Shown here: piece by piece, positions 1-13,400 of the stretch | Numbering within the stretch: position 1 is the stretch's first letter | Layout of the letters: the number at the start of each line of letters is the position of its first letter | Source: Lingula anatina | Taxonomy: Eukaryota; Brachiopoda; Lingulata; Lingulida; Lingulidae | DNA: 50,553 nucleotides | Assembly: GCF_001039355.2 (NCBI RefSeq) | Contig: NW_019773690.1 | Location: 9,939 to 60,491, forward strand | Direction: 5' to 3' | Notes under the pieces: model-generated | The model's database searches: none | Seen by the model: only the letters and a program-made list of their open reading frames with translations | What the model was told of the DNA's origin: nothing | Program-made: the position numbers and the translations under genes

Positions 1-510
1 AGTTTGAATGTCTTGGGGGGAAGAATATTGATCAACAGAATACATCATACATGTACATATTAAATATATTACTAGATAAGAGTATAATAAGCATATATAT
101 GAGTGACGTGTATGATAACTGAAAATCTGCTTCGAAAGCTGGAAAAACAGAAAATTGGGCATAAATCCCCTGAAATACAGTTTTATGGCATAACATTTGG
201 CAGAAGTTAAAAGGGTCCTCAGGCAAGTATTTCAGCCCAATAAGGTCAAATTCTGTGAACCCCCACCTTGCCGCACTTGTCTGGTGCTTAAAAAAACTGG
301 CACTTAATATGCTTTTTATAACTTAGTCTAGATAAGATCTTTGGCCTTTAATGAAAGTTAATTCCAAGAAGACTGCATGAACAAAAAGTCATTTATTTGA
401 TTTAAAGCCTATGTACCAGTCCTACATGGCATACAAATAACAATTTGATTTATTAATTTATGGCTGAGTAATACATTTTTACATGTGCTTAAATTTGTAA
501 TGACAGGTAC

Positions 511-649
511 CTTAACTCGGAATTTTTGGTAGGTAGTATGTGGAAAAGTCCATCCACTTCCTCTTGTAGAAGTGGGGATTTTTCCCATTGTAAGTGAATC
601 ATCAGACTTGAAATTTGTATCATGTAGAAGAGTCACCAGAGGATAGTCA
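511..649 (-). CDS. Candidate internal exon of an unidentified minus-strand gene
   Basis: On the minus strand this 139-bp stretch is bounded by an acceptor (TGTGACAG) and a good donor (AAG|GTACCTG). It is open throughout, reads about 46 residues including YPLVTLLHDTNF and GSGWTFPHTTY, and has natural-looking codon use with no low complexity. It would lie antisense inside an intron of the helicase gene. I do not recognise the family and see no partner exon in the window. It could be a nested gene, part of a gene extending to the left, or a chance open frame. Confidence 0.35.
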
Positions 650-1102
650 CTGTCACACAAGAATTTTCAGTTCCCTCGACCTTTTAACCCTTTTAACTGA
701 CCACGGACCATGTGACCGATGGACTTGAGTCGATTTCTTTAACAGACACCTCGCCTCATATCTGAATTTATCGCTAGCTCTAAGCTCTTAGTACGTGCTA
801 GGTGCAAGTAAAACTTTAACCTGCACCATACTGGTGTGTAAAAATAGCAAACACTATTTTTTGTAAGTGACTGTGATTTTAAATGCCAGACAATAATATT
901 CATCAAAAATGAAGTGAAAATATACAGCTTGATTATTTTATTGTGGGCCGGTAAAAAAAGGTGTGGGCTGACAAAAATTTAATTTGCTTCAGCCCACATG
1001 TCTGGTAGTGGTAAGTGTTCAATTTCTTTCGCAATCACTGTAATCATGTGCCATAAGCAATTATTTTATTCTACTAAGAGGGTCAAATTGATGTCTTCAT
1101 AA

Positions 1103-1152
1103 CACATACACACACACACATATACACACATACACACACACACACACACATG
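1103..1152. repeat. (CA)n-type microsatellite
   Basis: An imperfect CA dinucleotide run interrupted by TA steps, in the helicase intron. Confidence 0.9.
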
Positions 1153-1469
1153 CAGTCCTTACAGAATCAGTGTAGGGGTCAATTAAAGTTTTATGTCATA
1201 TCACACGGTTACTGCAAATGTAAAATAGCGTCGCTGCATGTCAAAATGAGGGAAATTGGAAGTTGTATCACTGATTATGATTAAAGAATACTATACTGAA
1301 GCTATAATAATTATTATTATAATTATTATTTTCATTGTTATTATTAAAGGCTGTTATTTAGTAACAATGATTAACTTTGTCATGTGTTATAATTATGATT
1401 TTAGTCTTTCAAAATGACTTAACAGTCTTTTTAAAGCTGTACTAAGTCATACTCTTTTTTTTTTTGCAG

Positions 1470-4400
1470 ATTCCATTTGAAGACCAGCTCCAGGCATTCC
1501 AACCACCACCTCCTGATGTGGCACATGTGATCATTGCTACAAATGTGGCAGAAAGTTCCTTGACACTTCCTAGAGTGCGTGTTGTGCTGGACTTTGGGAT
1601 ACGCAAACAAATAGTTTATAACCCAAAGCAAAAGATGAGAATGCTGGAATTACTGCCTTGCTCCAAGGCTTCCATGGAGCAAAGAAAGGGTAACTCCCAA
1701 ATTATGTAAACAGTTTGAAATTTGATTCTGATGGTAGATTTTTAATTTTCACAGAATGCCAAACAACTTTTATCATTTAAATTATTGTTTTTCTTTTTAT
1801 CAAGAGCTTATAAAATATGTTGGTATTACCTTCTATATTTCTGTGACTGTCAGTCACCATCATCAGGGAGTAAATGACTAGGGTCATTTTACCTGGAATG
1901 AAAATCCAGGTCAATTGCCCCTAATCACTGGCCTAGTGTTGTAACTGTTACATCCCCCACCCCCTCCCCGGGGTACCAGTGACTTTCATCATATTTTGGG
2001 GGGCATGGTTTTGTAATTTTGTAGTTTATAATAAGATGTAGTCATCAATATATTCTTGCTTATGATGTAAAATGAAAAAGGATTTTTTAAAAATGGCCCA
2101 CTTTTTTTGACCAAATGGGTTTCCAACCAGTTTCAATTGGAATGGGTGATTGCATATAGCCACCCAATTCAGTTGTCAATCTGTTGAACTGGTATGATAA
2201 GGAAAACTATACCACTTGATGTGAAAAGGGCCTTAGTGGTGATTCACTGTATAATTTTGGTTTTGTGGAACAACGTCATGGCTTACTTTATTATATACAG
2301 GTCGAGCTGGGAGAGTTTTTCCTGGTGTTTGTATCCGAATGTTCACAAAGAAGCACTTTGACATGCAGGCCAAGTTTGATATGCCACAGATGAGAATTTC
2401 TCCACTTGAAAAAATTGTGCTGGAAGTTAAATATATAGGCAAGTGTATCATCATCATGTACATTTTTATTTTTGATTATGTTTTTTTCCCCACATTCTTT
2501 GTATATAAAACACATTTTTTGTCATTGGTAATTTTTTTTGCATGAGCACCCTTCATCAAACTACTAAATATATAGAGAGAGATTGAGATAGAGAAAAATG
2601 ACCACTAATTCAGTAGGACACATACTGTCAGGGCGTAGGGTTTTTACGTCGTTTTTTTCACACGCCATTACGTTACGTCGCGTTCGTTTTGTGAAACGGT
2701 GGAAATTTGACCGAAAAATGTCAATATTATCTGCTGAAGTAAATATCTAATACTTCCAATCATATGGTATATTAATTGGGTATTTAAGCTTCATACCCAT
2801 GTAATATTTTATTTTGAAATGTTTGATTTCACACGTCACGGTGACATTTTTCCTTGGCAACATTGTAACTTTCCTTATAATTTGCAAACTAGAGAGTGTG
2901 CGGGAAATTCCAGAGCCTGTATAATGTGTTTAAAAGCCATAATTGTGTGGCTAAATTTATATTCAAATCTATCCTTGTAAACAAATGCCTCAGCTGTTTT
3001 TGTAGGAAGATAGTGTAAAATTCAGGATTTGACGTCATGCATCAGCCAAGACGAGCCCAACTGGATGTTTGTTTACATTTTCACCTATTTGTGCTTTAGC
3101 GAATACTTGTATTAATATGGTCGGTAATTCTATTTTTATGTTGATAAATGTTACTGTCTGTATAAGGTTTAGTCCCAATTCCATTTTACGATGTTATGAC
3201 TGATATTTGTACAAAAACAATATCTAAGGAGCTGGTCAAAATTTTCAGTGGTAAATGTGTAAACTTAAATTAGCTAATATTTGTATTTCTAAATGTTATC
3301 TGTGTTTTATGTGACATTGATAAGATAAGTGGATTGTTTTCTTCATTTTAATTGGCAGATAAGTATTTTTAATAAGCATATACTAGTATTTCTTTAAAAT
3401 CCTTTATTCAACATATACAACATACTGAAACATGTTGAACAATTTTATCTGGCAAGTTATAATAGTAGAAAAAAATAAATTAACATGATGATAGTAATAA
3501 ATCCACCTTCAAAACGATAGGTGGCGCTTTTCCAAGATAGCCAACAGATAATACAACAACAGATCGCTGCGCCATCTGGTGTCTAATGATGTCATTACTA
3601 TTCTTGCGGGATTAAACTTTTGGCGCGACGTTACACTTTTGACGAGTGGTACTACATTATATACACTTTTTTTTGTATAAAGTATAACTTCTGAATTCTA
3701 TTTGAAAAGCTATACCTACCTCATTATAATCTTCATATATAGTTTACATGCGTGGGTCACAAATTTCTGCATGTTTTGGTGCAATTCGAAACTGGCTGCA
3801 CAATTCACTCCACCTGTCCACCCTCGTGATAAAATTGCGGGATTTCCAAGGAAAATAGGTCAGGCGAACTCTCGCAAAACGTGAGGCATAACTGGTACTC
3901 TGGTATTAAATTTAAGTTAGATTTTTATTATTTCATACAATCATTGTCCTAATAAACTGAAAACATCATTTTTTTTGTAAAAAATTCCGTCCTCTGTATT
4001 CAGGACGTGGTGGTAAGAATTCTTGACGGATTATTGTTAAAACTATGTTCTTTTTCGACAGAAGAACAAATGCTTATTCACTTTCTAAAATATAAAAGTT
4101 CAAGCCACGGTAGATTTTTTGCAATACAGATTTACGTGCAAAGTACTCATTTTCAATGAGTCGCCATTCTCGTGCTATTTTGTTACGCGGATGTAGCAAA
4201 TGGACAATCATGACGTGCCGAAGTACACCGCTTTTCGACAGTATGTGTCCTACTGAATTATAGACTGCAACTTGCTGAAATATTGAACAGTGATGAGTAA
4301 TTGGCATAGTAACTTGTCTTCAAAAGATCATGGAAGAACTTAAAAAATGTTTGTACTCACTGCAATTCTGATTAAATAATGCCCTAGTAATAGCCATCAT

Positions 4401-7400
4401 TCTCTGTGCAGTGGTGCTGTGAATGATAACATATATATAGTGGTTAACTTAGAAAATGCAAAGTCGGGGCTTTTTGCCTCTCTTCTTGAGTAGATTTTTT
4501 TTCTGAAGCTTAAAATTTGTTCACATACGGTAAAATGCCATGAATTTCGAACAGTAGAAAATAATTAAATTTGGGAAAAGATCGTTCTGGCTGAAATTCA
4601 TGAAATGGAGGTGCTCAGAACTTCCAAAACGTTCGAATTTCATGAAATTCTGTCAATTTTGACCGGAAGTTGTCTGTTCGTCGCTAGGCCTTCTGATGTC
4701 TTCTCCCGACGATCTATTTAGAGTTACCATAATGTATGATGTGTGAGTGTCGGTAATTGCGACCAAAGGGATACACGTACTTTCACCCGATCACTATGTA
4801 CGGGGCATAGATAGAGCAGTACTATTGTCTGTGGCGCACGTGCCGGTAGCCTTCATCTGTAGTGTCTTCCGCGACCAGGTTCGTTGCCTTTACCGTTAAA
4901 GTCGGGCGGAGCTTTACGCGCGAGTGCGTCCTCATCTCGCCGTTCGCGGGTCGGTGTCTCCAACGCATACGTAGCCTTCCCTGCAGAAGATGGCCTCTGG
5001 ACTACGGTCTCTCTCCTCCGTGCGGGGAGGCCACTACGACCGCAGATCGGTATGTGTGGCGCACAGGTAGCATTCGCCACGGCAGCCGAACTGTGTATAA
5101 CGGTCTCTCCGTCGTGCGTTGCGACCAAGATGACCGCTGATTGTTGTCTGCGATCAAATATACAAGGAGGGGAGGGGGGGGTGCAGGGCCGTTTTTTTTC
5201 TTTTTGCTCAGGCAACCCAATCTTGACCAGTAGCAACTGATTTCCTGGCGCATTGTTGCGTCAATGTACGCATTTGAAAAGTGTGTACGTTTTGTCATTT
5301 AAACCATCTTCAAACAAACACGTGAGAGATAGGTAATCTAGAGTAAACCGAAAAGGCAGATTTTATATTCGTTCAAGGGACTGGAAGATCGTCAATGGGA
5401 GATCGTGAGCGATCTGAGCGCGACAGTAAGCCAATTTCTACACTAGTTCAAGGGACTTCGTTACTGTATTTGTAAGCAATTGCCTCTTAAGAGATCGTCA
5501 GCGATCCGAGCAAGCATAGAAGCTTGGACTTTTTGTCCATGCTAGAAGGCAATTTTCATGTAGTCAGCAAGATATAGTTTGCGACAGGGGCGTAACCAGG
5601 CATACGCACGGATACACTGTGCGTATAATTTTTTGGTCAACCATGATATTATTCTCTATAAATCTAGTGTACTTTTCAAGGAATATTGTCGAAAATCCCT
5701 TTCGATTATAAGTTAACGTCACTCTGTATAGTTTATATATGGACCATTGTTCTGACACCCTTCTCGCTTGCTTTCACAGAACTGAGGTATACAATACTAG
5801 TTACCACCTGAAGTCCGATCTTAATCGTCCATCTAGCTGGAATTGCTTTACCTCTTAATTAGAGGGTAAAGTGCCCTTCAGCTCACAGGTAGCTTTTGTC
5901 TTGAGCGTATCGGACGCACTCTTGCTGGCGACATTTATCTCAGATAAAAATCTACCTGTGTGTTATTTTCAAAGAGCTGCTCCAGCAGACCTGGGGGCAC
6001 TAGATAAATCTGATCATTGGGCTAAACAAGGAGCCAGAGAAACAAAGGAAGATTGATTTTTCCTGCAACGCTTCAAAGAATTTTGACATGGACTTGATCC
6101 AGCTTAACCCTACAAAGTAACGGGGTGGCATGGGCAATTTTTACAAAATTTACAAACAATTAAACTTTGATATATTACAATTTTATCATTTAATGTAATT
6201 TTGGGAGGCATGCACCCCCATGTAAGCTGGGTGATGTCAGTAAGCCCCTAGTTAAATAAATGTACCCTTATGAGCAAGGCTTTTCCCAGCGAACCTTCCA
6301 GCCGACATTTGGACGGCCGCTGACATCACCGGATGGCCTATATTTTCAAAGACGGCTAGACGGCTTGTAACTTTTTTCTAAATGACGTCTTGGCTTGTCG
6401 GGACAGCCGTGGACGTTGTAAGAATTTTTTTAGAGTAATTTGATGTACCTAGCTTTTATGATGCGTCACAGATGAATGGTACTACTTTGTAGTGTACGCT
6501 GATATTCAGTCACGACGAAACTACGTCCTAAAGCTTACAAAACACAATAAAATGTTTATATGAACTTTAAGATACACATTCCGCGCCGTATGCAGCAGTG
6601 ACAAAAGTGACCTTCATGCGGTACAAAACACTCTAAGCAAACTACAGGCCAATTTGTAAAAGGGGACACCTTCCGGACCTTCATACGCACGGCAACTGAC
6701 AAAGCTGACCGACAAAAAAAAATTCCAAATTTTCAGCGAGAGATCGTTCGCAATCCGAGAGAGACCAGGAGGCAATTTTCATATTTGTTAAAGAGACTTT
6801 GTAAGCCAAAGGGCGAGACAAGAACGCAATTTTCGTATCGTCAGCGGGAGATCGTTCGCAATCGGAGTGAAACGAGAAAGCTCATACTCGTTCAGTGGCT
6901 TTCGTTTGCGGAAGATCGTCAGCCGGAGATTGTTCTCGATTGTTTTTAACCCTCCCTCCCCATTGGAATTTATAATTTTTAAAAATATTTTTCAATCCAT
7001 TTGTACATTTCAAGGGACTTCATTAGCGGAAGATCGTCAGCGGGAAATCGTGAACGATCTGAGCGAGACAAGAAAGCAATAATGATAATCTTTATTGCAG
7101 CTCTTAATATTGCTCGTTTTGTTCTGTTACTGAATTCTCTACTGTTAACAATGCTATTGTGCGCCTCAGCAAAACTACCGATCGCTATCTCACACCGAAT
7201 ACTGTGGGAAAGAAACAACAGCCCGACAGTACAACTCTTAATAGATTCTCCTGTTATCTAAATGAATAGATATGACGATGTTGTTTAGCGTCCTAAACTA
7301 ACTGTACCGATCGTTATCTTGCACCTTGGGCCGCGAATGTAGTACTCAGGTAAAGGTACGCTAGGGCAACATTGCCGACTGTTAGATCTTTATAAGCGCG

Positions 7401-10400
7401 AAGATAGCCCGGTGGCCGATTTAAAGGTGTACGGAATTCACGAAATTAAGGTTGCACAAAATTGCTTACTGGCCGAAATTCATGGTCCCGAAAAAACTCC
7501 AGACGGCCGATTCTAAGATCGTTCGAAATTCAAGAGCCGTTCGAAATTCATGGCACTTTACCGTAAATATGTTTACAGTTGTACAGCTGATGTAGTAAGT
7601 GATTGATATATGGTGGAATATGACAGTCTGTTGAATTTTGATATTGTGTGGCATTGAAATTAAAATAAGACATAAGATATTGAGTATTTATTGTGGTGTA
7701 TATGGAATGTGTTTTCAGGCAAGAAAATAGCACCAGAGCTTCGCCCAACTGAGTTACTTCTGCAGACCATAGAACCACCAGATATTGACAACATATATGC
7801 TGCTATAGAGATGCTGGCAAACTTGGGAGCCATTGAAGGTAACAAAGTTTATCAATTAGTTATTTGTTTTGTCATATGTACTGATGTTTATGGAATATTG
7901 ATTGGAATGGCTAGACATTTGATTATATTTACAAAGATTTTGCAAAAAAGATGTGAATTTTTTAGATAAATTTATCAATTTACAGACAATGATGAAGATG
8001 CCAGCATCACAACCCTGGGTTTGTTAGACATGCAACTGCCAGTGGATCTGCACCTGACATGTGTCATCATGTATGGTGTTCTTTTTGACTGTCCCTGTGA
8101 TGGCATTATAATGGCAGCAGCCTTGCAAGCCAAAGATCCATTCACCATGCCAACAAAGAAGATTCAGAAGGAAGATGCACAGTTCATCCGGTCTTTGCAT
8201 TCTAGCTCCAGTGCCCGCAACAAATTTGATATGGGCTACTACAGTGAGCCTCTTATGCTACGGCAAATGTTCCTAGAATGGCTTAAAACTGCCAGAAGGG
8301 GGCAGGAAGGTAGAAATACTCATAAAAATGTACGAGCAGACTTCTGCCGTAAGTACCGTGTAGAAAGCAAGAGGCTGGGTCTTCTTGAAAATCTTGTGCA
8401 AAATCTTGCCTCATGTGTGCTGTCTTTTTTACCAGAAGAATCAAAGAATGCTCTTGATGTGCACATGCTTTTGGATATTTTGTCAAGCCAAATGGACAAG
8501 AGTCATAATCAGGACACTTCTAGGAGGGCTTTGGGGGGAAAAGGAAGGCAAGGTGTAGCTGGTCATTTCTCTTCAGAGATAGAATGGCTTAGTATATTTT
8601 CCAATGATATGGTATTGCTTCAAACCATATTAACAGCTGGTCTTAGCCCAATGGTGGCTTTTGGGAAAGTACATGAAGGAGAGCAAGACAAAGAAGGTAT
8701 TAGACGAAGAGCTTTGACAGAAGCAATGAAGAAGGCTGGTGTAGATCCCACAACCTCTGTGGCATTGGTTAATCCCCCAACCATAATGCTGAAGAAACCA
8801 GATTTTGCAACTCAAATTTTGAAAAAGATTGCAGATCCTGATGCTGTGAGGTTTATTGGTTCAGAGAAAATAATTTTGGATTATAATAATGCCATCAAAG
8901 CATCAAAAAGAGGAGTTATAAGAGATATCCCATTGAAAGCTCACCTCCTAGATCAGTTTGGGGAAGGTAACGAAACCTTCCTGGTAGAAGTGCCTGAAGA
9001 ATTGAATGCCAGCAACACAGAGCAGCAAGAAAGTGAATGTGAAGATACAGAAAATGATTCCAAAAACACTGATCATAGCAATGAAACCTTTAACAGTCGA
9101 ACTGAACTACGCAGCCCAAAGCAGCCATACCGAATCACATGGACAATTCTCAGTATAGCAGGGGCCCCTTTGAAGACCCCAGGAGAAATGTTTGTGGCTG
9201 TTCCTTGTTGGAGGAACCCTATAGGATTTTCTTGTGACACCACAATGCAGGAACACTATGGGGTATTCTATCATTTTGTTTCCGGTAGTAGAGTGAGTGC
9301 CTGGGTTAATGGATTTACTGCTCTACCATGTGAATATGACAATCTTTGGGCTATGGTTCTCTTGCTTACCTTTCACAAGAGCAGTTATGGGGCAACTTGG
9401 AAAGTTGATGTAGAGAGTGGACGCATTGTATCAGCCACCATCTTTGAACACGAGTTGAAGTTCACAAAAAAGCACCCATTGACCCATCCTATCCTTCTGA
9501 AAATAAATGAAGTGAGACAAAAGATATCAGGTTTCCTCTCTAACTTGAGTCCATTTTTGATGGAGCTTATGGACTTGGTGGAAACTTCTAGTATAGCTGT
9601 AAGCCCGGATGACAATAATACAACAGCTGATGGTGATGACAGTAGAGAGATGGAGAAAATCGGTGAATTGGAAGATATGCCTGTGACTGAAGTAGCATTT
9701 ACATCAAAGGAGAGTGCTGGAGGTGGGTCTGATAAGTTGGAAAATATGGATGCAGTTAATACAAAAACATCCTCAAGCAAGAGAACAATAAAGGAAACAG
9801 AAAGAAAAAGAAAGGATGCCACAACAGTGACTGTCAATGCATTTACTGTTCCACAAGAAACGGGCATCTTTACATACTTGGTGCCTTATGATACTAGGGT
9901 ATTTGATGAAACTTATATAAAAACTTTGCGAGAGACAATGAAGGCAATTCAACCTTGTAGTGCCTTAGCTTCAGATGCATTGAAGAAACTTGCAGCATTG
10001 GAAGAGGAAGACGAAAGAGAAGAAGACATCAGAAGGGAATATCTACACAAAGCAAGTGAAGACGAACTACTTGACTGTATTATTGCAATACTAGAACTGC
10101 ACAAACCACCTACAAACACTGTTTCTTTCAAAGAACTTAGCAGAACCCCTAGTGTGAAGAGATTGGCTGATCAGCTGCGAGGCCAGTCATTTGGTGACTT
10201 TTCTTGGCAAAGGTTTTTTGATAGGATGATAAAACAAGGTTTACTTCATGTTACTCTTGACAAGGAAGGGGAAGATGTAGTAGTTCAGCTGCCAACTTCT
10301 GATATAATGTTACAAGGACAACCATCATCACGTAACTTAGCACAGCAAGATGTGCTCTATGTTAGGACTGTCAAGAATGGAGAAGATGAAGCAGTAGATC

Positions 10401-13400
10401 TGCCAGTTTCTGACATCATGCTACAAGGACAAGCATTATCTGTTGAAATTGCAGAGCAAGATATGCTTGATATTACACATGTCAAGAATGCAGGAGATGC
10501 AATAGTTGATACTCCAGCTTCTGATATGAAACAAGGACAGCTATCATCAGAAGAATTATCACAGCAAGATTTGCTTGGTTTTACATTTGTCAAAAATGCA
10601 GAAGATGCAGTAGTTGATCTTTCAGTTTCTAGGACAAAGTTTCAAGGAAAACCACAATTGGAAGGAATGGCAAAACAAGATGTGCTTAATGTTACTCTTT
10701 TTCAGAATGGAGAAAATGCTGCTATTGTTGAGAGACCATCTTCTTGTACAATGTTGGAAGAGTATGGTCAGTTGGGCACACTGACAGAGGTATCCAGTAC
10801 ACTGAACAACCAATATCATGCTGATTTGGCCGAAAGTATTGAATCTGTGTTGCAAACCTCTAGGTTCCCAGTTACATTGTCTTGTTTGAAAAAGCATCCT
10901 GATGTAGAGAGTCATTTGTTCTTGGTGATAGAACATGAACCATCTTACACATTAACCAAGTGCATTGAAGAACATGGACATTTGTTTAGGATGGTAAAGA
11001 TCTGGAACACTGAAGCTGTATGTTTGAACAAAGCAGAGGATACAGATTGTGCTAATGTGACACCAATTGTCACCTTGAGCCATTTTGAAGGTGCCAAAGA
11101 GCCTACCATTCAGTCCAGTACGTTAACTGGCGACCCAAGTGGCCCAAGCCAGTTTCATGGTGCTAAAAGGGCACACATACAGGTTGAGTATAAAAAGCAA
11201 GAAAAAGGTGAAGCTGATGCTGCTGGGGCACTTGTCATGGAGGAAGACAGGGAAGATAAAAGAATTGGCATTAAAGCTTCAGGAGCTCCTGCTGTTGAGA
11301 CACATAGGAAATGTGATGTTAAAGTTTCTGCAATGCTTCATATGGAGCAAAAGATTAAAGATGAAAAAAAGCTTAAAGCACATGCTTCAAAGATATCATG
11401 CATGACACCTCATGGCCCTGATTTGAATGATGAAAAAGATGAAGCTGCTGGACTACCTACTGTGGAAGCACAAATGAAAGATGAAAATACCAAGAGGGAA
11501 GTTACCTTTGTTTCCAGTGTGCCATCACAGGGTCTTGGTTTTGGTGGTGGAAAAAGTGCATTACCAGTTAGCCCAAGGCATTTCGGTTTAGGGGTTAAAG
11601 AGACCTGCATTGTACCTGGGAGTGAAATGCAGACTGGTATGACAAATGAAACCCATACAGATCATAGTGCTTTTGATCAGGAGAAATACATTTTGACTCA
11701 GCAAATAGTTGAACACTTATCACAGGTGAAGGAGCCAGTATTGCTTTCAGCCTTGGGTACAGTGCCTTCTGTAAGATGTATTGTACTGAGCATAAGAGCC
11801 AAACATAAAAAGGGTTTCAAGCTGAAGGATCACCTCTTAGAAAATAACCAGTTCTTGTTGAGTCATGTGAAAGGTGCTGATTTTGTGCAGATAAAAGATG
11901 TCAAAAGGATGCAGGGAGTATCTGCAGTGCCTCCTTTGGAGAAAAAGATGAAAGATGAAGAAAAGATTAAGGCACATGTTACAATAAAACAATTCATGAC
12001 CCCTGGCTCTGGTTTAAACTTTGAAAACGATGAAGCATATGTTGCTGGGGCACTTGTCATGGAGGAAGACAGGGAAGATGGAAGAACTGGCATTGAAGCT
12101 TCAGCAGCACCTGCTGTGGAGACACAAGGGAAATGTGATGTTAGATTTTCTGAAATGCCTTATATGGAGAAAAACAATAATAGCAAAGAAAAGCTTAAAG
12201 CACATGCTACAGTGATGTCATGCATGACATCACACGGCTCTGATTTAAATGATGAAAAAGATGAAGCTGCTGGACCACCTACTGTGGAGGCACAAATGAA
12301 GGATGATGAAAATACCATGAGGGAAGTTACCATTGTGCCATCACAGGGTCTTGGTTTTGATGGTGGAAAAAGTAAAGGTAACTCTGTTGAAGCACCTAAA
12401 GAAGAGATACAAAGGATAGATGATATAAAACCAAAGAAGAAAGTGACAATGGTTCCCTATGTAAAACCACAGGACCAGATGGTTAATGGAAATAACAAAG
12501 TTGATGCAGCACATGCTACAAAGATACCATGGATGATACCTCATGGCTCTGATTTAAATGATGAAAAAGATATAGCTGCTGGACCACCTACTGTGAAGGT
12601 ACAAATGAAAGATGATGAAAATACCAAGAGGGAAGTTACTGTTGTTTCCAGTGTGCCATCACAGGGTCTTGGTTTTGATGGTGGACAAAGTGAAGGTAAA
12701 GCCGCTGAAACAACTGCTGTGGAGAAACAAAGGATAGATGATATAAAACCAGAGAAGAAAGTGACAGTGATTCCCTGTGTGCAGTTATCAGAGAGCCCAG
12801 GTCAGTCTGCTGATGCCCCTCAGCCCAGTGCATTACCTGTTAGCCCAGGTGGTCCAAGCCAATTTGTTTTTGATGTTAAGGAGGCCTGCACTGTAACTGG
12901 GAGTGAAATACAGACTGGTTTCAAAAATGAAACCCACAGAGATCATAGTGCTTTTGATCAGGAGAAATTCACTTTAACTCAGCAAATAGTTGAACACTTA
13001 TTACAAGTGGAGGAACCAGTATCCCTTAGTACACTGGGTACAGTGCCCTCTGTTAGATGTATTCTTTTAAGCATAAAAGCCAAATATGAAAAGAATTTTA
13101 AACTGAAGAATCACCTCTTAGAAAATAACCAGTTCTTGTTGAGCCGTGTGAAAGATATTGATTTTGTGCAAATGAAAAATATCAAATACATCTTGACACG
13201 GGAAATAGTTGAACACTTATCAAAAGTTAAGGAGCCAGTATTGCTTTCAGCCTTGGGTACAGTGCCTTCTGTGAGATGTATCCTTCTAAGCTTAAGAGCC
13301 AAACATAAAAAGAATTTTAAGCTGAAGGATCACCTCTTAGAAAACAACCAGTTCTTGGTGAGCCAAGTGAAAGGTGTTGATTTTGTGCAGATGAAAGATG

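Larger units (their letters stand above)
1..1469. other. Intron of the helicase gene
   Basis: This stretch precedes the first recognisable helicase exon, and the N-terminal helicase core (Walker A, DEAH box) must lie upstream of the window. I see no plus-strand coding here. It holds a (CA)n-type microsatellite at about 1103-1152 and one minus-strand candidate exon, listed separately. The intron ends in a long T tract followed by GCAG at 1466-1469. Confidence 0.6.
2439..7718 (+). other. GC-AG intron of the helicase gene, rich in transposons
   Basis: The upstream exon ends ATAG and the intron opens GCAAGT, the classic consensus of the minor GC donor class. It ends TTTTCAG. Splicing there restores the frame (YIG/KKIAPEL) and no GT donor nearby keeps phase. 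At 5.3 kb it is by far the longest intron of this gene in the window, because it contains the two inverted-repeat elements listed separately. Confidence 0.75.

Noticed and set aside
4853-5298. Overlapping long open frames on both strands in a GC-rich patch
   Set aside because: The frames overlap on both strands, have no recognised motif and lie inside the 3-kb element. They result from local GC content rather than coding.
9385-9867. 160-codon minus-strand frame within the helicase exon
   Set aside because: It is a shadow of the long sense frame, Ser-rich as expected from antisense Glu/Lys/Ser codons.
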